A stretch of DNA of 64,000 nt, from the NCBI GenBank assembly GCA_965219005.1, contig CBDCMS010000004.1, positions 868,001-932,000 on the forward strand. Direction: 5' to 3'. This document shows positions 1 through 8,053 of the stretch, one piece after another. This DNA comes from CAUZIZ01 sp965219005. GTDB taxonomy: Bacteria; Acidobacteriota; UBA6911; RPQK01; JAJDTT01. The notes beneath the pieces were generated by a model, which did not search any database, had not been told where the DNA came from, and saw only the letters and a list, made by a program, of their open reading frames with translations. How positions within the stretch are numbered: the stretch's first letter is position 1; each line of letters opens with the position of its first letter. A program made the position numbers and the translations under genes.

Positions 1-461
1 TTGAACTGCTCGGCGTGTAGCGACTTGACGATGGCGATGTCGTCTGCCACTTCAGCCAGATGGGGCAACAGCTCCGAAATCGCAGCGCCCGAGTTCCCAT
101 AGCGCTTATAGGAATAGGGAGAACCCAGAATCTGGGGGGTACCGCGAAGGAAGGCAAAGCGCTTTCCGTCCAGGGTTCCCTCAGGAACCTCCTGGCCGTC
201 CAGCTGGTTCAGCTTGGGCTTGTCTTCGAACAGGTCGATTTGGGAGGGTCCGCCCGACATGAAGAGGAAGATGATGTTCTTGGCCTTGGGTGCAAAGTGG
301 GAAGGCTTCAGCGCCAGAGGATTCTTGGCGCTCAGCGATGGAGCGGAAAAGAGATCCTGGTCCATGAGTCCCGCCAAGGCAACGGATCCGATGCCCATGC
401 CGCTATGGAAGAAGAAGTGGCGGCGAGTAATGGCTTTCAGGACCTCTGTCTTGCGATTCAT
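1..461 (-). CDS. DUF1501 domain protein, N-terminal part (runs off the left edge)
   Basis: The first 153 codons of a DUF1501 protein are present; the rest lies beyond the left edge. The start ATG is at 461-459, preceded by a GAGGAGAC Shine-Dalgarno. The N-terminus reads MNRKTEVLKAITRRHFFFHS, with a twin-arginine-like RRHFF motif followed by a hydrophobic stretch, which suggests Tat export. The family hallmark FLFMSGGPSQIDLFE follows near residue 70. DUF1501 proteins are alkaline-phosphatase-fold sulfatase relatives of unknown substrate, almost always encoded directly after a PSD1 cytochrome gene, as here (the next upstream gene on this strand). The two genes are separated by a 277-bp palindromic element. 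The family call is secure; the function is unknown. Confidence 0.88.
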   Translation of the reverse strand, partial: MNRKTEVLKAITRRHFFFHSGMGIGSVALAGLMDQDLFSAPSLSAKNPLALKPSHFAPKAKNIIFLFMSGGPSQIDLFEDKPKLNQLDGQEVPEGTLDGKRFAFLRGTPQILGSPYSYKRYGNSGAAISELLPHLAEVADDIAIVKSLHAEQF

Positions 462-476
462 GGCTGTCTCCTCGAA

Positions 477-753
477 CTAGTACCCTGTAGCACAGATTAT
501 GACGGATTTGTGGCGAGCGCGACGGGTCGAGATCGCGAAGAGACGACGAATGCCATGCTTTGCCATAGTGGAGGAGGAGCGACAAAGATATCGGCCCGTC
601 CCGTCGCCACCCGTAGGGCAGATGGGGGTTGCGGACGATCTCTGCGTTGGTCGTCGTCGAAGATAGCCAAGCATCATCTTCCTCCTCCTGCCTTGATCTC
701 GCCTCACAAGCCCCATCTGCAAATCCATCATAATCTGTGTTACAGGGTACTAG
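477..753. mobile_element. Small palindromic (MITE-like) element, copy A
   Basis: A 277-bp sequence bounded on both sides by CTAG. Its ends are inverted repeats: the outer 34 bases at 477-510 match the reverse complement of 720-753 at 32 positions. It has no credible ORF. The interior holds a second inverted pair (CAGATGGGG near 619-628 and 702-711 on opposite strands) and GACGA/TCGTC arms, so two nested hairpins are possible. The interior closely matches the element at 27363-27631 in the opposite orientation. The right end supplies the TAG stop codon of the PSD1 gene (752-750). It lies between PSD1 and DUF1501 and could affect their co-expression. It may be a non-autonomous transposon or a structured RNA element. 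Confidence 0.75.
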
Positions 754-3700
754 GGTCGGGAAATGGTCTCGTCCAGGTTCAGCAGGACCTGGGCCACAGT
801 GGTCCAGGCCACGAGCTCCCTGGTTGGGATCTCAGCGTCCACAGCGCCGCGGGTCGCTGAGTCTGTCGTTTGAGAGCGAAGGTGTCCCAGCTGATCACGG
901 TAGAGGGAGGTCAGTTCTTCCACTTCCTCCTGCTGAGGGCGCCGGCCCAGACTGAGACGAAAGCCGTGTGTGATCTTTCTCTCCACCTCCGGACCCGCTT
1001 CTGAAACCATGCGCCTGGCCAGTCCTTGGGCCGCCTCCAGAAACATCTCATCATTCATGAGGTTCAGCGCCTGCAATGGCGTGTTGGAGCGGGTGCGGGC
1101 CACACAGGTAGTCTCCCGGCTGGGAGCGTCGAAGTTGGCGTAGAAGGGGAAGGGCCGGATGCGCTTCAAAAAGGTGTAGAGGCCTCTGCGATAGCGGTCC
1201 TCACCCTCCCCGGTAACCCAGGTATCGGGGACGTAGAGGTTGTCCCAGAGACCGTCGGGCTGCGGAGGAAAAACACTGGGCCCATACATGCGCAGGTTCA
1301 GTAGCCCTGCGATACTCAAGGTGTTGTCCCGGATCATCTCCGCGTCCATGCGGAATCTGGGACCTCGGGCGTAGAGTTCGTTGTAGGGATCACTTTCGAG
1401 AAGCTCAGGTGTCACCCGGGTGTCCTGTCGATAGGTGGCCGAGGTGACCATCAGGCGATGCATTGCCTTCATCGACCAGTCCTGTCTCACGAACTCGGTG
1501 GCGAGCCAGTCCAGTAGTAGGGGATGACTGGGTCGAGCCCCCTGGGTTCCCAGATCCTCGGCTGTCTTCACCAGAGGTCGACCGAAGTGGTGATTCCAGA
1601 ACCGATTCATGGTGACCCTGCCCACCAGGGGGTTCTGCGGAGAGACCAGCCAGCGTGCGAGGGTGAGGCGATTGGGCTGGCCCTCCTCTCGAGGCAGAGG
1701 ATGAAGAACAACGGGCACTCCTGGTTGGACTTCCTTGCCCGGGTTGAGAAAGCTGCCCTTGACGAAGACGTGGGTTTTCCGCGGTTGGTCCAACTCCTTC
1801 ATCACCAGACTCCTGGGTGAGGTGAGTTGACCCCAGAACGTCAGCAGCTCGGACAGTCGCGTTCTGACCGGCTCCAGCAGGGGAGCGATGGAACGGTAGT
1901 ACTCTGCCAGGGCCTTCTTCTGCTCCTCGGTTTTCTGATCTGAGGGAACCAGGAGCACCCTCTCGACCCAGCTTGGGAGCTTGACGTTTCGCGCCGGATC
2001 CTTCTCCTGCGTCAGGGAGAGGCGAAATCGGCCGATGATCTGCTGGGGAGTCTTCCCTTCGTGCCGGATCCGAAAGGTAAGGCGAGTCCCTCCTGCAAAT
2101 CCAAGGGCGGCCTCGGGAAGGAAGATCGCCTGGCGATCTACTCTCAACTTGTCCTGGTCACCCGCGATAGACCAGCCTGTACTGGAAGCTCCATCCAAGG
2201 TCCGCCGAACGTCGAACTCTCCGCAGCCTCCCCCCTTCTCGTACTCGGCGGCGGCCGAGTCAAAGCGGATGGCTGTGGGTGAGCCCGATGCTTGGAGCGG
2301 CTTGGCACTGACCTCGAAGCCACTGAGTAGGAACTCTCCGCTGGGACTCCTACTGGATCCGCCGTGCGGTAGGCTGGGATGTGTCAGTGTCTCCAGTCGG
2401 ATGGCGGTGATCCCCTGGAGCTCAGTTTCCGCTGCAACCAGATACGTATCTCTCGACGGCGTCGGCCCTCCAGCCAGGAGGGAGCCGTCCTCAAGCTTGG
2501 TCAGATCGGTGTCTGCCAAGGAGAGGTAGGTCGTGGGGTCGAGCAGTTTCCAGGAGACGATGCTGCTCGATTTTTCAGTCTCCCACTTGGCCTGGGCGGC
2601 CGCCAGCTCGGGCGTGGTGCGCTTCAGGGTTGCTTTCAGCTGGATGACTTCCTGCTCTACGTCGGATCGCTGCGGCTTCAGGTAATCGGGGGGTGCGAGG
2701 GTCAGGGTGGCATTTTTCTTTACCGGTTTGTTCTCGTCCATGGTGCTGTTGAAGAAGGCGAACATCCGGTAATACTCTTCCTGGGTAAAAGGGTCGTACT
2801 TGTGGTCATGGCACTGGGCGCAGCCAACGGTGCTTCCCAGCCAGACGGTCGCGGTGGTCTCGACCCGATCGAGGATAGCCGCCACCCGGTATTCTTCGTC
2901 GTCGGTGCCTCCTTCAGTATTGATCATGGTATTGCGGTGAAACCCCGTGGCGACCTTTAGCGAAATCTCGTCGCAGGAGCCGCGACAATCGAATTCTGGA
3001 AGCAGGTCTCCGGCGATCTGCTGGATGGTGAACTGGTCGAAGGGCATGTCCGAGTTCAGCGCCTTGATCACCCAATCCCGGTAGGGCCACATACTGCGCC
3101 GGCGATCGTGGATATAGCCGTTGGTGTCAGCGTAGCGCGCCAGATCCAACCAGGGACGAGCCCAACGTTCGCCGTAATGGGGAGATTCCAGGAGCTGGTG
3201 TACCAGCTTATCGTAGGCGTCGTCGGCAGGATCGGCCACGAAGGCGTCCACTTCCTCCGGAGTCGGAGGAAGTCCGACCAAGTCCAGCTTCACCCGGCGA
3301 ATTAAGGTTTCCCTGGAAGCCTCAGGTGCCGGTTCGAGGCCCTCCTGATACAGCCGCCTCAGAATGAACCGATCGATGGGATTCCGCACCAACCCTGGCT
3401 TCTCCAGCTCGGGCGGTTCTGGCCTTTCCGGCAACACGTACGCCCAGTGCTTGGCAGGGGCGGATTGGGCTTGACTGCTTTCCGGCCACGGTGCTCCCTC
3501 GTCCAGCCAGGCACGGATCAGACTGATCTGGTCCGGCGCGAGCTGGCCCGAAAGCGGCATAGGAGAGCCCTCGGCTTCACCCAGTAGCTTCTGATAGAGA
3601 AGGCTGCCCGCACTGTTTCCTGGGAGGATGGCGAGACCTGACTTGCCTCCCTCGAGGGCAGGCTGTCTGGTGTCCAATCGGAGGCCGTTCATCTGCTTCT

Positions 3701-3863
3701 CCGATCCGTGACACTGGTTGCACTTGGTCTCAAAGATGGGCCGAATGTCCTTAGCGAAGTCCACCGCTGGCGGAGCTGCTCCAGCTCCACTTACCATGCC
3801 CAATACCCCCAGCGGAAGAAGCAGCACGGTAGACCTGACCCGTCGAGCTGAATTCTGTTTCAT
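750..3863 (-). CDS. PSD1 / planctomycete cytochrome C domain protein (PSCyt1-PSCyt2-PSD1)
   Basis: A 1037-residue exported multidomain protein. Residues 1-29 form a signal peptide. A planctomycete-type cytochrome c domain follows with haem motif CNQCH (C48, C51, H52). The PSCyt2/DUF1549 domain runs from about 160 to 370 and ends in a second CAQCH haem-like motif (C348-H352). The C-terminal third is the PSD1/DUF1553 domain. These proteins are partnered with DUF1501 proteins encoded immediately downstream and are common in Planctomycetes, Verrucomicrobia and Acidobacteria. They are thought to act in periplasmic polysaccharide or sulfated-sugar breakdown, but no reaction is established. The TAG stop is contributed by the end of the inserted palindromic element, so the natural C-terminus may have been altered by a few residues. 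Confidence 0.93.
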   Translation of the reverse strand: MKQNSARRVRSTVLLLPLGVLGMVSGAGAAPPAVDFAKDIRPIFETKCNQCHGSEKQMNGLRLDTRQPALEGGKSGLAILPGNSAGSLLYQKLLGEAEGSPMPLSGQLAPDQISLIRAWLDEGAPWPESSQAQSAPAKHWAYVLPERPEPPELEKPGLVRNPIDRFILRRLYQEGLEPAPEASRETLIRRVKLDLVGLPPTPEEVDAFVADPADDAYDKLVHQLLESPHYGERWARPWLDLARYADTNGYIHDRRRSMWPYRDWVIKALNSDMPFDQFTIQQIAGDLLPEFDCRGSCDEISLKVATGFHRNTMINTEGGTDDEEYRVAAILDRVETTATVWLGSTVGCAQCHDHKYDPFTQEEYYRMFAFFNSTMDENKPVKKNATLTLAPPDYLKPQRSDVEQEVIQLKATLKRTTPELAAAQAKWETEKSSSIVSWKLLDPTTYLSLADTDLTKLEDGSLLAGGPTPSRDTYLVAAETELQGITAIRLETLTHPSLPHGGSSRSPSGEFLLSGFEVSAKPLQASGSPTAIRFDSAAAEYEKGGGCGEFDVRRTLDGASSTGWSIAGDQDKLRVDRQAIFLPEAALGFAGGTRLTFRIRHEGKTPQQIIGRFRLSLTQEKDPARNVKLPSWVERVLLVPSDQKTEEQKKALAEYYRSIAPLLEPVRTRLSELLTFWGQLTSPRSLVMKELDQPRKTHVFVKGSFLNPGKEVQPGVPVVLHPLPREEGQPNRLTLARWLVSPQNPLVGRVTMNRFWNHHFGRPLVKTAEDLGTQGARPSHPLLLDWLATEFVRQDWSMKAMHRLMVTSATYRQDTRVTPELLESDPYNELYARGPRFRMDAEMIRDNTLSIAGLLNLRMYGPSVFPPQPDGLWDNLYVPDTWVTGEGEDRYRRGLYTFLKRIRPFPFYANFDAPSRETTCVARTRSNTPLQALNLMNDEMFLEAAQGLARRMVSEAGPEVERKITHGFRLSLGRRPQQEEVEELTSLYRDQLGHLRSQTTDSATRGAVDAEIPTRELVAWTTVAQVLLNLDETISRP

Positions 3864-3967
3864 ATGGCGGCTCCACCCTGAAATCGGCTTCCGCCAAGTA
3901 TAGCGAAAGAGGACGTTTACGGAAAGACAGGCAACTCGGTCTAGCTACCGGGATACATCCCTCGAAC

Positions 3968-3997
3968 TTGACAGACGACGAGGGAAAGCAGTACGCT
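3968..3997 (+). promoter_or_regulatory. Possible sigma70 promoter for the RRM gene; rest of the 3864-4191 gap is featureless
   Basis: A perfect TTGACA (3968-3973) is followed after 18 bases by TACGCT (3992-3997), a weak -10. It would give a leader of about 190 bases before the RRM start at 4192. Long leaders are usual for cold-inducible RNA-binding proteins, but no cold-shock box is recognisable. The remainder of the gap between the divergent PSD1 and RRM genes shows no ORF or clear structure. Confidence 0.3.
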
Positions 3998-4191
3998 AAG
4001 CGTCTCTTCGGTACAGGGCCTCCTGAAGTTATCTATGAGAAGAGTTGAAGGCCCAATCAGATTCATCCCTGCGAAGGTCCTCCCTGAGGATTAGCCGACC
4101 AGATCGTGGCCACCAGCAAAGCAACCATATTCTGCTCCCTTTGCGGTACCTACCCAGGGTTGATATCTGCCGTTTCTCTTAGGAGGGGAAC

Positions 4192-4488
4192 ATGAGTAAG
4201 AAGTTGTATGTCGGTGGTTTGCCGTATGCTGTTACTGACCAGCGCTTGGAGGAAGTCTTCTCAGAGCACGGAACTGTTGAATCGGCCCGAGTAATTACAG
4301 ATAGAGATACTGGACGGTCGAGAGGGTTCGGTTTCGTGGAGATGGAGGCTCAAGCAGAGGCTGAGAGTGCGATCTCGGCCTTGAACGGGACAGATCTTGA
4401 GGGTCGGACCCTTACCGTGAACGAGGCAAAGCCCCGCGAGAATCGGTCGGGTGGCGGCGGCGGTGGTCGCGGCGGTGATCGCTGGTAG
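4192..4488 (+). CDS. RNA-binding protein, single RRM with glycine-rich tail
   Basis: A 98-residue protein made of one RNA recognition motif and a short Gly/Arg-rich tail. RNP2 is KLYVGGL (residues 4-10) and RNP1 is RGFGFVEM (44-51). The tail contains GGGGGGRGG. This is the bacterial and cyanobacterial Rbp type, a small cytoplasmic RNA chaperone often induced by cold. A strong Shine-Dalgarno (TTAGGAGGGGA) sits just upstream. It appears to be a monocistronic gene with a GC-rich hairpin after the stop. The RRM assignment is certain from the two RNP motifs; the stress role is inferred from the family. Confidence 0.95.
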   Translation: MSKKLYVGGLPYAVTDQRLEEVFSEHGTVESARVITDRDTGRSRGFGFVEMEAQAEAESAISALNGTDLEGRTLTVNEAKPRENRSGGGGGGRGGDRW

Positions 4489-4516
4489 CCGAAGGGACGT
4501 AAACCGACTGTTTCAA

Positions 4517-4538
4517 GGGGTGTGAGTTGGTGCACCCC
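4517..4538 (+). terminator. Hairpin after the RRM gene
   Basis: GGGGTG (4517-4522) pairs with CACCCC (4533-4538) across a 10-base loop, 28 bases after the RRM stop. The following TCTC is only weakly U-rich, so termination is plausible but not certain. Confidence 0.4.
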
Positions 4539-4728
4539 TCTCATGGGGCTCTTCTGAGCGAGCCGCAGTCGTTGTTCCAAGGTACGGCGAAAACACTCTT
4601 TCCCCATCCGTTTCCATAGGGTTGAGTCGGCTCGATACCGACAGCCGATCAAGGCCCGCACAAGATTGCGGATTCGATCGGATTCCCCTGATATTGACTC
4701 TCGCAGTCAGTCCGTGGAGATGCTTGAT

Positions 4729-5151
4729 ATGGCCAAGAAAAAATCCAGGCAAACGTATCTCAAACGCCAGCGTGAACTGCAAAGAATGGAAAAGGCGGAA
4801 CTCAAGCGTCAGAGACGATTGGGACGGAAAAGAGGTGAGTTCCCGATCGAGAGTTCACCCTACGGCGATGTCGAGAATCGGGGACTGGAATCTGGCGATC
4901 CACGGGCGGTGGTACCGGAGGGCGAGTCCGGTGTGTCCGCTGAGCCTCGCGCATCCCGGGAGTCTGTTGAGCCGGGCGCACCCACACAGTCCATTGACAT
5001 TGATGCCTTTAAAAAGTCCCTCGATCTTAGTGCCCTCAGGAGGTCCGTTGCCCCTGTGGCCCCCAAGAAGCGTATTGAGCCTGTTGCCCCCAGGAAGTCT
5101 GCTGAGTCTAGTGAGTCCGAGCCTCCGCCGCCTGACGTCAAACCATCATAG
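4729..5151 (+). CDS. Small highly basic hypothetical protein
   Basis: A 140-residue protein of unknown function. The start ATG at 4729 has a GTGGAG Shine-Dalgarno about 9 bases upstream; an alternative in-frame ATG at 4720 overlaps that site and is less likely. The N-terminal 35 residues (MAKKKSRQTYLKRQRELQR...) are almost all Lys, Arg, Gln and Glu and should form one long charged helix, like many small nucleic-acid-associated proteins. The C-terminal half is low-complexity, with three degenerate repeats around SVAPVAPKKR and EPVAPRKS, and ends in acidic and proline-rich residues. A hairpin with six T follows the stop. I do not recognise a named domain. Confidence 0.65.
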   Translation: MAKKKSRQTYLKRQRELQRMEKAELKRQRRLGRKRGEFPIESSPYGDVENRGLESGDPRAVVPEGESGVSAEPRASRESVEPGAPTQSIDIDAFKKSLDLSALRRSVAPVAPKKRIEPVAPRKSAESSESEPPPPDVKPS

Positions 5152-5153
5152 AG

Positions 5154-5175
5154 TCGGTCTCAGGGCCGGTTTTTT
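5154..5175 (+). terminator. Rho-independent terminator
   Basis: TCGGTC (5154-5159) pairs with GGCCGG (5164-5169) across a TCAG loop, allowing G-U pairs, and is followed by TTTTTT. It lies directly after the stop of the basic protein gene. Confidence 0.6.
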
Positions 5176-5322
5176 GAGATCTTTGCCAGCCCAGCCAAGG
5201 GTTGGGATCACGTGTGTTACAATTTGCGAAACTGGACGATCGGCCTAACGGCTGGACTTTGGGGGATTGTCGGGTAGTGAATTCGAGTCACGCACACATC
5301 GAGTTCTAGCGTTGAGTTGTAA

Positions 5323-6177
5323 ATGATCATTGGGCTGCATCGAAGTTGGATTGTCCAGAGGTTGGTCTTCGTGCTTGCGGCCGTCAACTTCGCCAGCGCC
5401 ATGGACGGGGATCCCGATCAGCCCCCGGCCAGGCCTTCCACCTGGGAGTCCGCCCCCACCCCTCAAGTACTCGGCAAACCCGCGGTTACTCCGGCTTCGA
5501 ATGCAAAACGGCAGCCAAGCTTTTTCAAGCAGCTCGGGATTGATTTCAAGAATATCTTTACGACCCGGGAGAATCTTTGGATTCTAGGCGGAGGCCTGGG
5601 CGCGAGTCTGGCTCTGAAGCCCCTCGACGACAATATCTCCAACGGTCGATTCAACTCTGAGATTTCCCAAGGAACCGGCCTGGACCACGTCTTCGAATCG
5701 GGTGAGATAGTCGGGGGAGCTCTATTTCAGATCGGTAGCGCGGTGACGACTTTCGGGTTGGGTAAGCTGGTCGCGAATCCCGGGCTCGAGAACTTCGGTC
5801 GTGATCTGGTGCGAGCCCAGATCATAACTCAAGGTCTCACCCAGGCTGGTAAGCATGCCGTGCGTCGAATGCGACCCGACGGAAGCTCCAAGAAGTCTTT
5901 TCCTTCCGGACACTCCTCCGGTACTTTCGCCACCGCTACTGTGATTCAACGCCACTTTGGCTGGCGGCTGGGTGGCCCAGCATATGGGATCGCCGCCTAT
6001 GTAGCGGCCTCCCGGTTGAGTGAAAACAAGCACTATCTGAGCGATGTGGTCTTCGGTGCTGCCGTAGGTGTCCTGGTAGGACGAACGGTGACCTTCGGCG
6101 TCGGCCAATCGAGATTTCAGATTTCTCCCGCGGCTGTGCCTGCCGGTGCAGGTCTTCGGCTGTCCCTGGCTCCCTAG
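5323..6177 (+). CDS. PAP2-family phosphatase
   Basis: A 284-residue exported phosphatase of the type-2 phosphatidic acid phosphatase superfamily. Residues 1-26 look like a signal peptide ending near ASA. All three catalytic signatures are present: KxxxxxxRP as KHAVRRMRP (177-185), PSGH (194-197), and SRxxxxxHxxxD as SRLSENKHYLSD (230-241). These bind phosphate and form the phospho-histidine intermediate. Likely substrates are lipid phosphates or undecaprenyl pyrophosphate at the periplasmic face, but small phosphoesters are possible. There is no close operon partner. A perfect hairpin follows the stop at 6247-6264. Confidence 0.9.
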   Translation: MIIGLHRSWIVQRLVFVLAAVNFASAMDGDPDQPPARPSTWESAPTPQVLGKPAVTPASNAKRQPSFFKQLGIDFKNIFTTRENLWILGGGLGASLALKPLDDNISNGRFNSEISQGTGLDHVFESGEIVGGALFQIGSAVTTFGLGKLVANPGLENFGRDLVRAQIITQGLTQAGKHAVRRMRPDGSSKKSFPSGHSSGTFATATVIQRHFGWRLGGPAYGIAAYVAASRLSENKHYLSDVVFGAAVGVLVGRTVTFGVGQSRFQISPAAVPAGAGLRLSLAP

Positions 6178-6246
6178 GGCTCCTTGGTCGAGAAAAAGTT
6201 CACAAACTGATCAAGTTTCCTGCCTCGGCGTGATGTAGTTGCCACG

Positions 6247-6264
6247 AGGCCGCTGAAGCGGCCT
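6247..6264 (+). terminator. Hairpin terminator after the PAP2 gene; rest of 6178-6514 is empty
   Basis: AGGCCGCT (6247-6254) and AGCGGCCT (6257-6264) form a perfect 8-bp stem with a 2-base GA loop, followed by TCCTGG. It is a likely terminator or attenuator for the PAP2 gene. I see no credible gene, repeat or promoter in the remainder of this 337-base gap. Confidence 0.5.
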
Positions 6265-6514
6265 TCCTGGACAGTGCTCTTGCCCTATAGGTCAGTGTTC
6301 CTCAGCGGTATCAGGTCGCTCGCTAGGGCACTAGTATCGGAAATGGGTTCCATCAAGACCAAGCGAGGGCAATCCCAACGGGATTGTGCCTTTCAGCTCG
6401 GGGCTTCCGACTTGTGTATGAGTCGCCGCGATTTCGTACCGTATTCTGAGCCCGAAACCTGGCTCAATGCCCATTCCCTGACTCGGAACGCTTGATGAGT
6501 TAGGATGTTGGTCC

Positions 6515-7472
6515 ATGGCCGGAACACATCAGTCTAGCTCCCTGGTCATGACTGTTACCGGGCCGGTTGGGGCCGATGAGCTTGGGTTCACCCTGATCCA
6601 CGAGCACATCTTCCTGGACCTTCGCAACGACCTCTGGCTGAGCGACCGGATGTTGAACGACCAGGATCTAGCCTATCGGGAGCTGATGCTTTACAAGGAA
6701 GCGGGCGGCTTGACCCTGGTCGACCAGACTTCGGGAGGTCTGCGCGGCAACCGGAATCGCATTCTGCCGACCAAGCACCCCTTGGCGATTAGAGAGATGG
6801 CACGGCGCACCGGGCTCAACATCGTTCTGGGCAGTGGATGGTATCGAGAGCCCTATTACGAGCCCTATCTGTGGCACGCCAGCACCAATCAGATCGCAGA
6901 GGAGATCGTCGCCGAGGTGACCGACGTTCGGGCCGGTCTTATCGGCGAGATTGGAGCCCACGCCAACTACATCCTGCCAGTGGAAGAGAGAGTGCTTAGA
7001 GCCGCCGCCCGGGCCCAGCTCAAGACCAATCTCTCCCTATCGACACACCAGTCAGAGGGTACGGTGGCACTGGAGCAGCTGGGTATTCTGGAGGAGGAAG
7101 GCGTCGACCTGAGGAGGGTGATCTGCAGCCATGTCAACACCTATCCTCACCACGAGTATCACGCCGCGCTCGCCAGCAAGGGCGCGTACGTGTCCATGGA
7201 GGGCCTGGGTAGTCGCCAGCCGGTGGACGCGGAGCGCGAGATGGAGATGATGTTGGCCATGATCAACAACGGCTTCATCGATCATCTACTCCTCTCGCAC
7301 GACGTGTGTGTCAAGCCTATGTACACCTGCTACGGGGGGGGGCGGCTACGAATTCATTCCTCGGACATGGCTCGGCGCGATGAAGGAGCGAGGTGTCAGC
7401 GATGAGCAAATCCACCTGATCATGGTGGAGAATCCACGGCGATTCCTCACCGGCGGAGGACCGATTAGCTAG
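6515..7472 (+). CDS. Phosphotriesterase-family hydrolase, frameshifted at a run of nine G
   Basis: An amidohydrolase-superfamily protein of the phosphotriesterase (PTE/Php) family, cytoplasmic, with HEH metal ligands (H29, H31), the LSTHQ strand, the ICSHVN strand and the SHDVC strand carrying the last His/Asp ligands. Read strictly, the frame runs to a stop at 7403-7405 and loses the family C-terminus. Deleting one G from the run at 7334-7342 continues the frame as YGGGGYEFIPRTWLGAMKER and ends in the family signature NPRRFLTG at 7472 (318 residues). The natural product is therefore probably full length. The extra G is a recent mutation, a phase-variable tract or a sequencing error. PTE-family members act as lactonases or phosphoesterases; the substrate is unknown here. 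It is followed by tag after 2 bases. Confidence 0.82.
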
Positions 7473-7474
7473 CC

Positions 7475-8053
7475 ATGAATGACAACAGGCCACGCTGCTC
7501 TTGGATGGGAAACGACGAAGTGATGCTTCGGTACCACGACGAAGAGTGGGGGGTGCCGGTTCACGACGACCAGAAATGGTTTGAGTTCCTGGTTCTCGAT
7601 GCCTTCCAGGCAGGACTCTCCTGGAGAACGGTCCTGCACAAGCGGGAAGCGTTTCGGGAGGTGTTCCACGGTTTCGACCCCGCTCGGGTGGCCCGAATGA
7701 CGCAGATCGAACTGGAAGCCGCACGGCAGAACCCGGCCATCATTCGGAATCGCCTGAAGATCCAGGCCACAGTAAAGAACGCCGTTGCCTTCCTGGATCT
7801 GCAGGACAAACAGCGCTCATTTGATTCCTTCATCTGGTCCTTCACCGATGGATCGGTCATACACAACGAGTGGGAAAAGCTGGAGCAGATACCGGCCTCC
7901 ACACCCCTCTCGGATACGATAAGCAAAGCCCTCAAGGAAAACGGCTTCTCGTTCGTCGGCACGACCATCTGCTACGCCTTCCTACAGGCTGCAGGCGTCG
8001 TCAACGATCATCTGTCCCACTGCTTCAGGTGGAAGGATCTGCGAAATCCATGA
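7475..8053 (+). CDS. tag: DNA-3-methyladenine glycosylase I
   Basis: A 192-residue Tag protein, about the usual length. It removes 3-methyladenine from alkylated DNA as the first step of base excision repair. The family signature RCSWMGNDEVMLRYHDEEWG is at the N-terminus and includes the first zinc Cys. The mid-protein LSWRTVLHKREAFRE block and the C-terminal FVGTTICYAFLQAAGVVNDH block, followed by LSHC (zinc His and Cys), are intact. It starts 2 bases after the frame-corrected phosphotriesterase gene and its TGA overlaps the ATG of the next gene, so the three are likely co-transcribed. No alkylation-response operator is evident. Confidence 0.95.
   Translation: MNDNRPRCSWMGNDEVMLRYHDEEWGVPVHDDQKWFEFLVLDAFQAGLSWRTVLHKREAFREVFHGFDPARVARMTQIELEAARQNPAIIRNRLKIQATVKNAVAFLDLQDKQRSFDSFIWSFTDGSVIHNEWEKLEQIPASTPLSDTISKALKENGFSFVGTTICYAFLQAAGVVNDHLSHCFRWKDLRNP

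Noticed and set aside
60..860. 266-codon plus-strand frame across the DUF1501 gene, palindromic element and PSD1 end
   Set aside because: It runs antisense to two well-supported genes and through a palindromic non-coding element, with no domain-like sequence.
4500..4728. Possible tRNA or small RNA between the RRM and basic-protein genes
   Set aside because: No acceptor-stem pairing, anticodon loop or TTCGA-type T-loop could be assembled. Only a weak terminator hairpin is seen.
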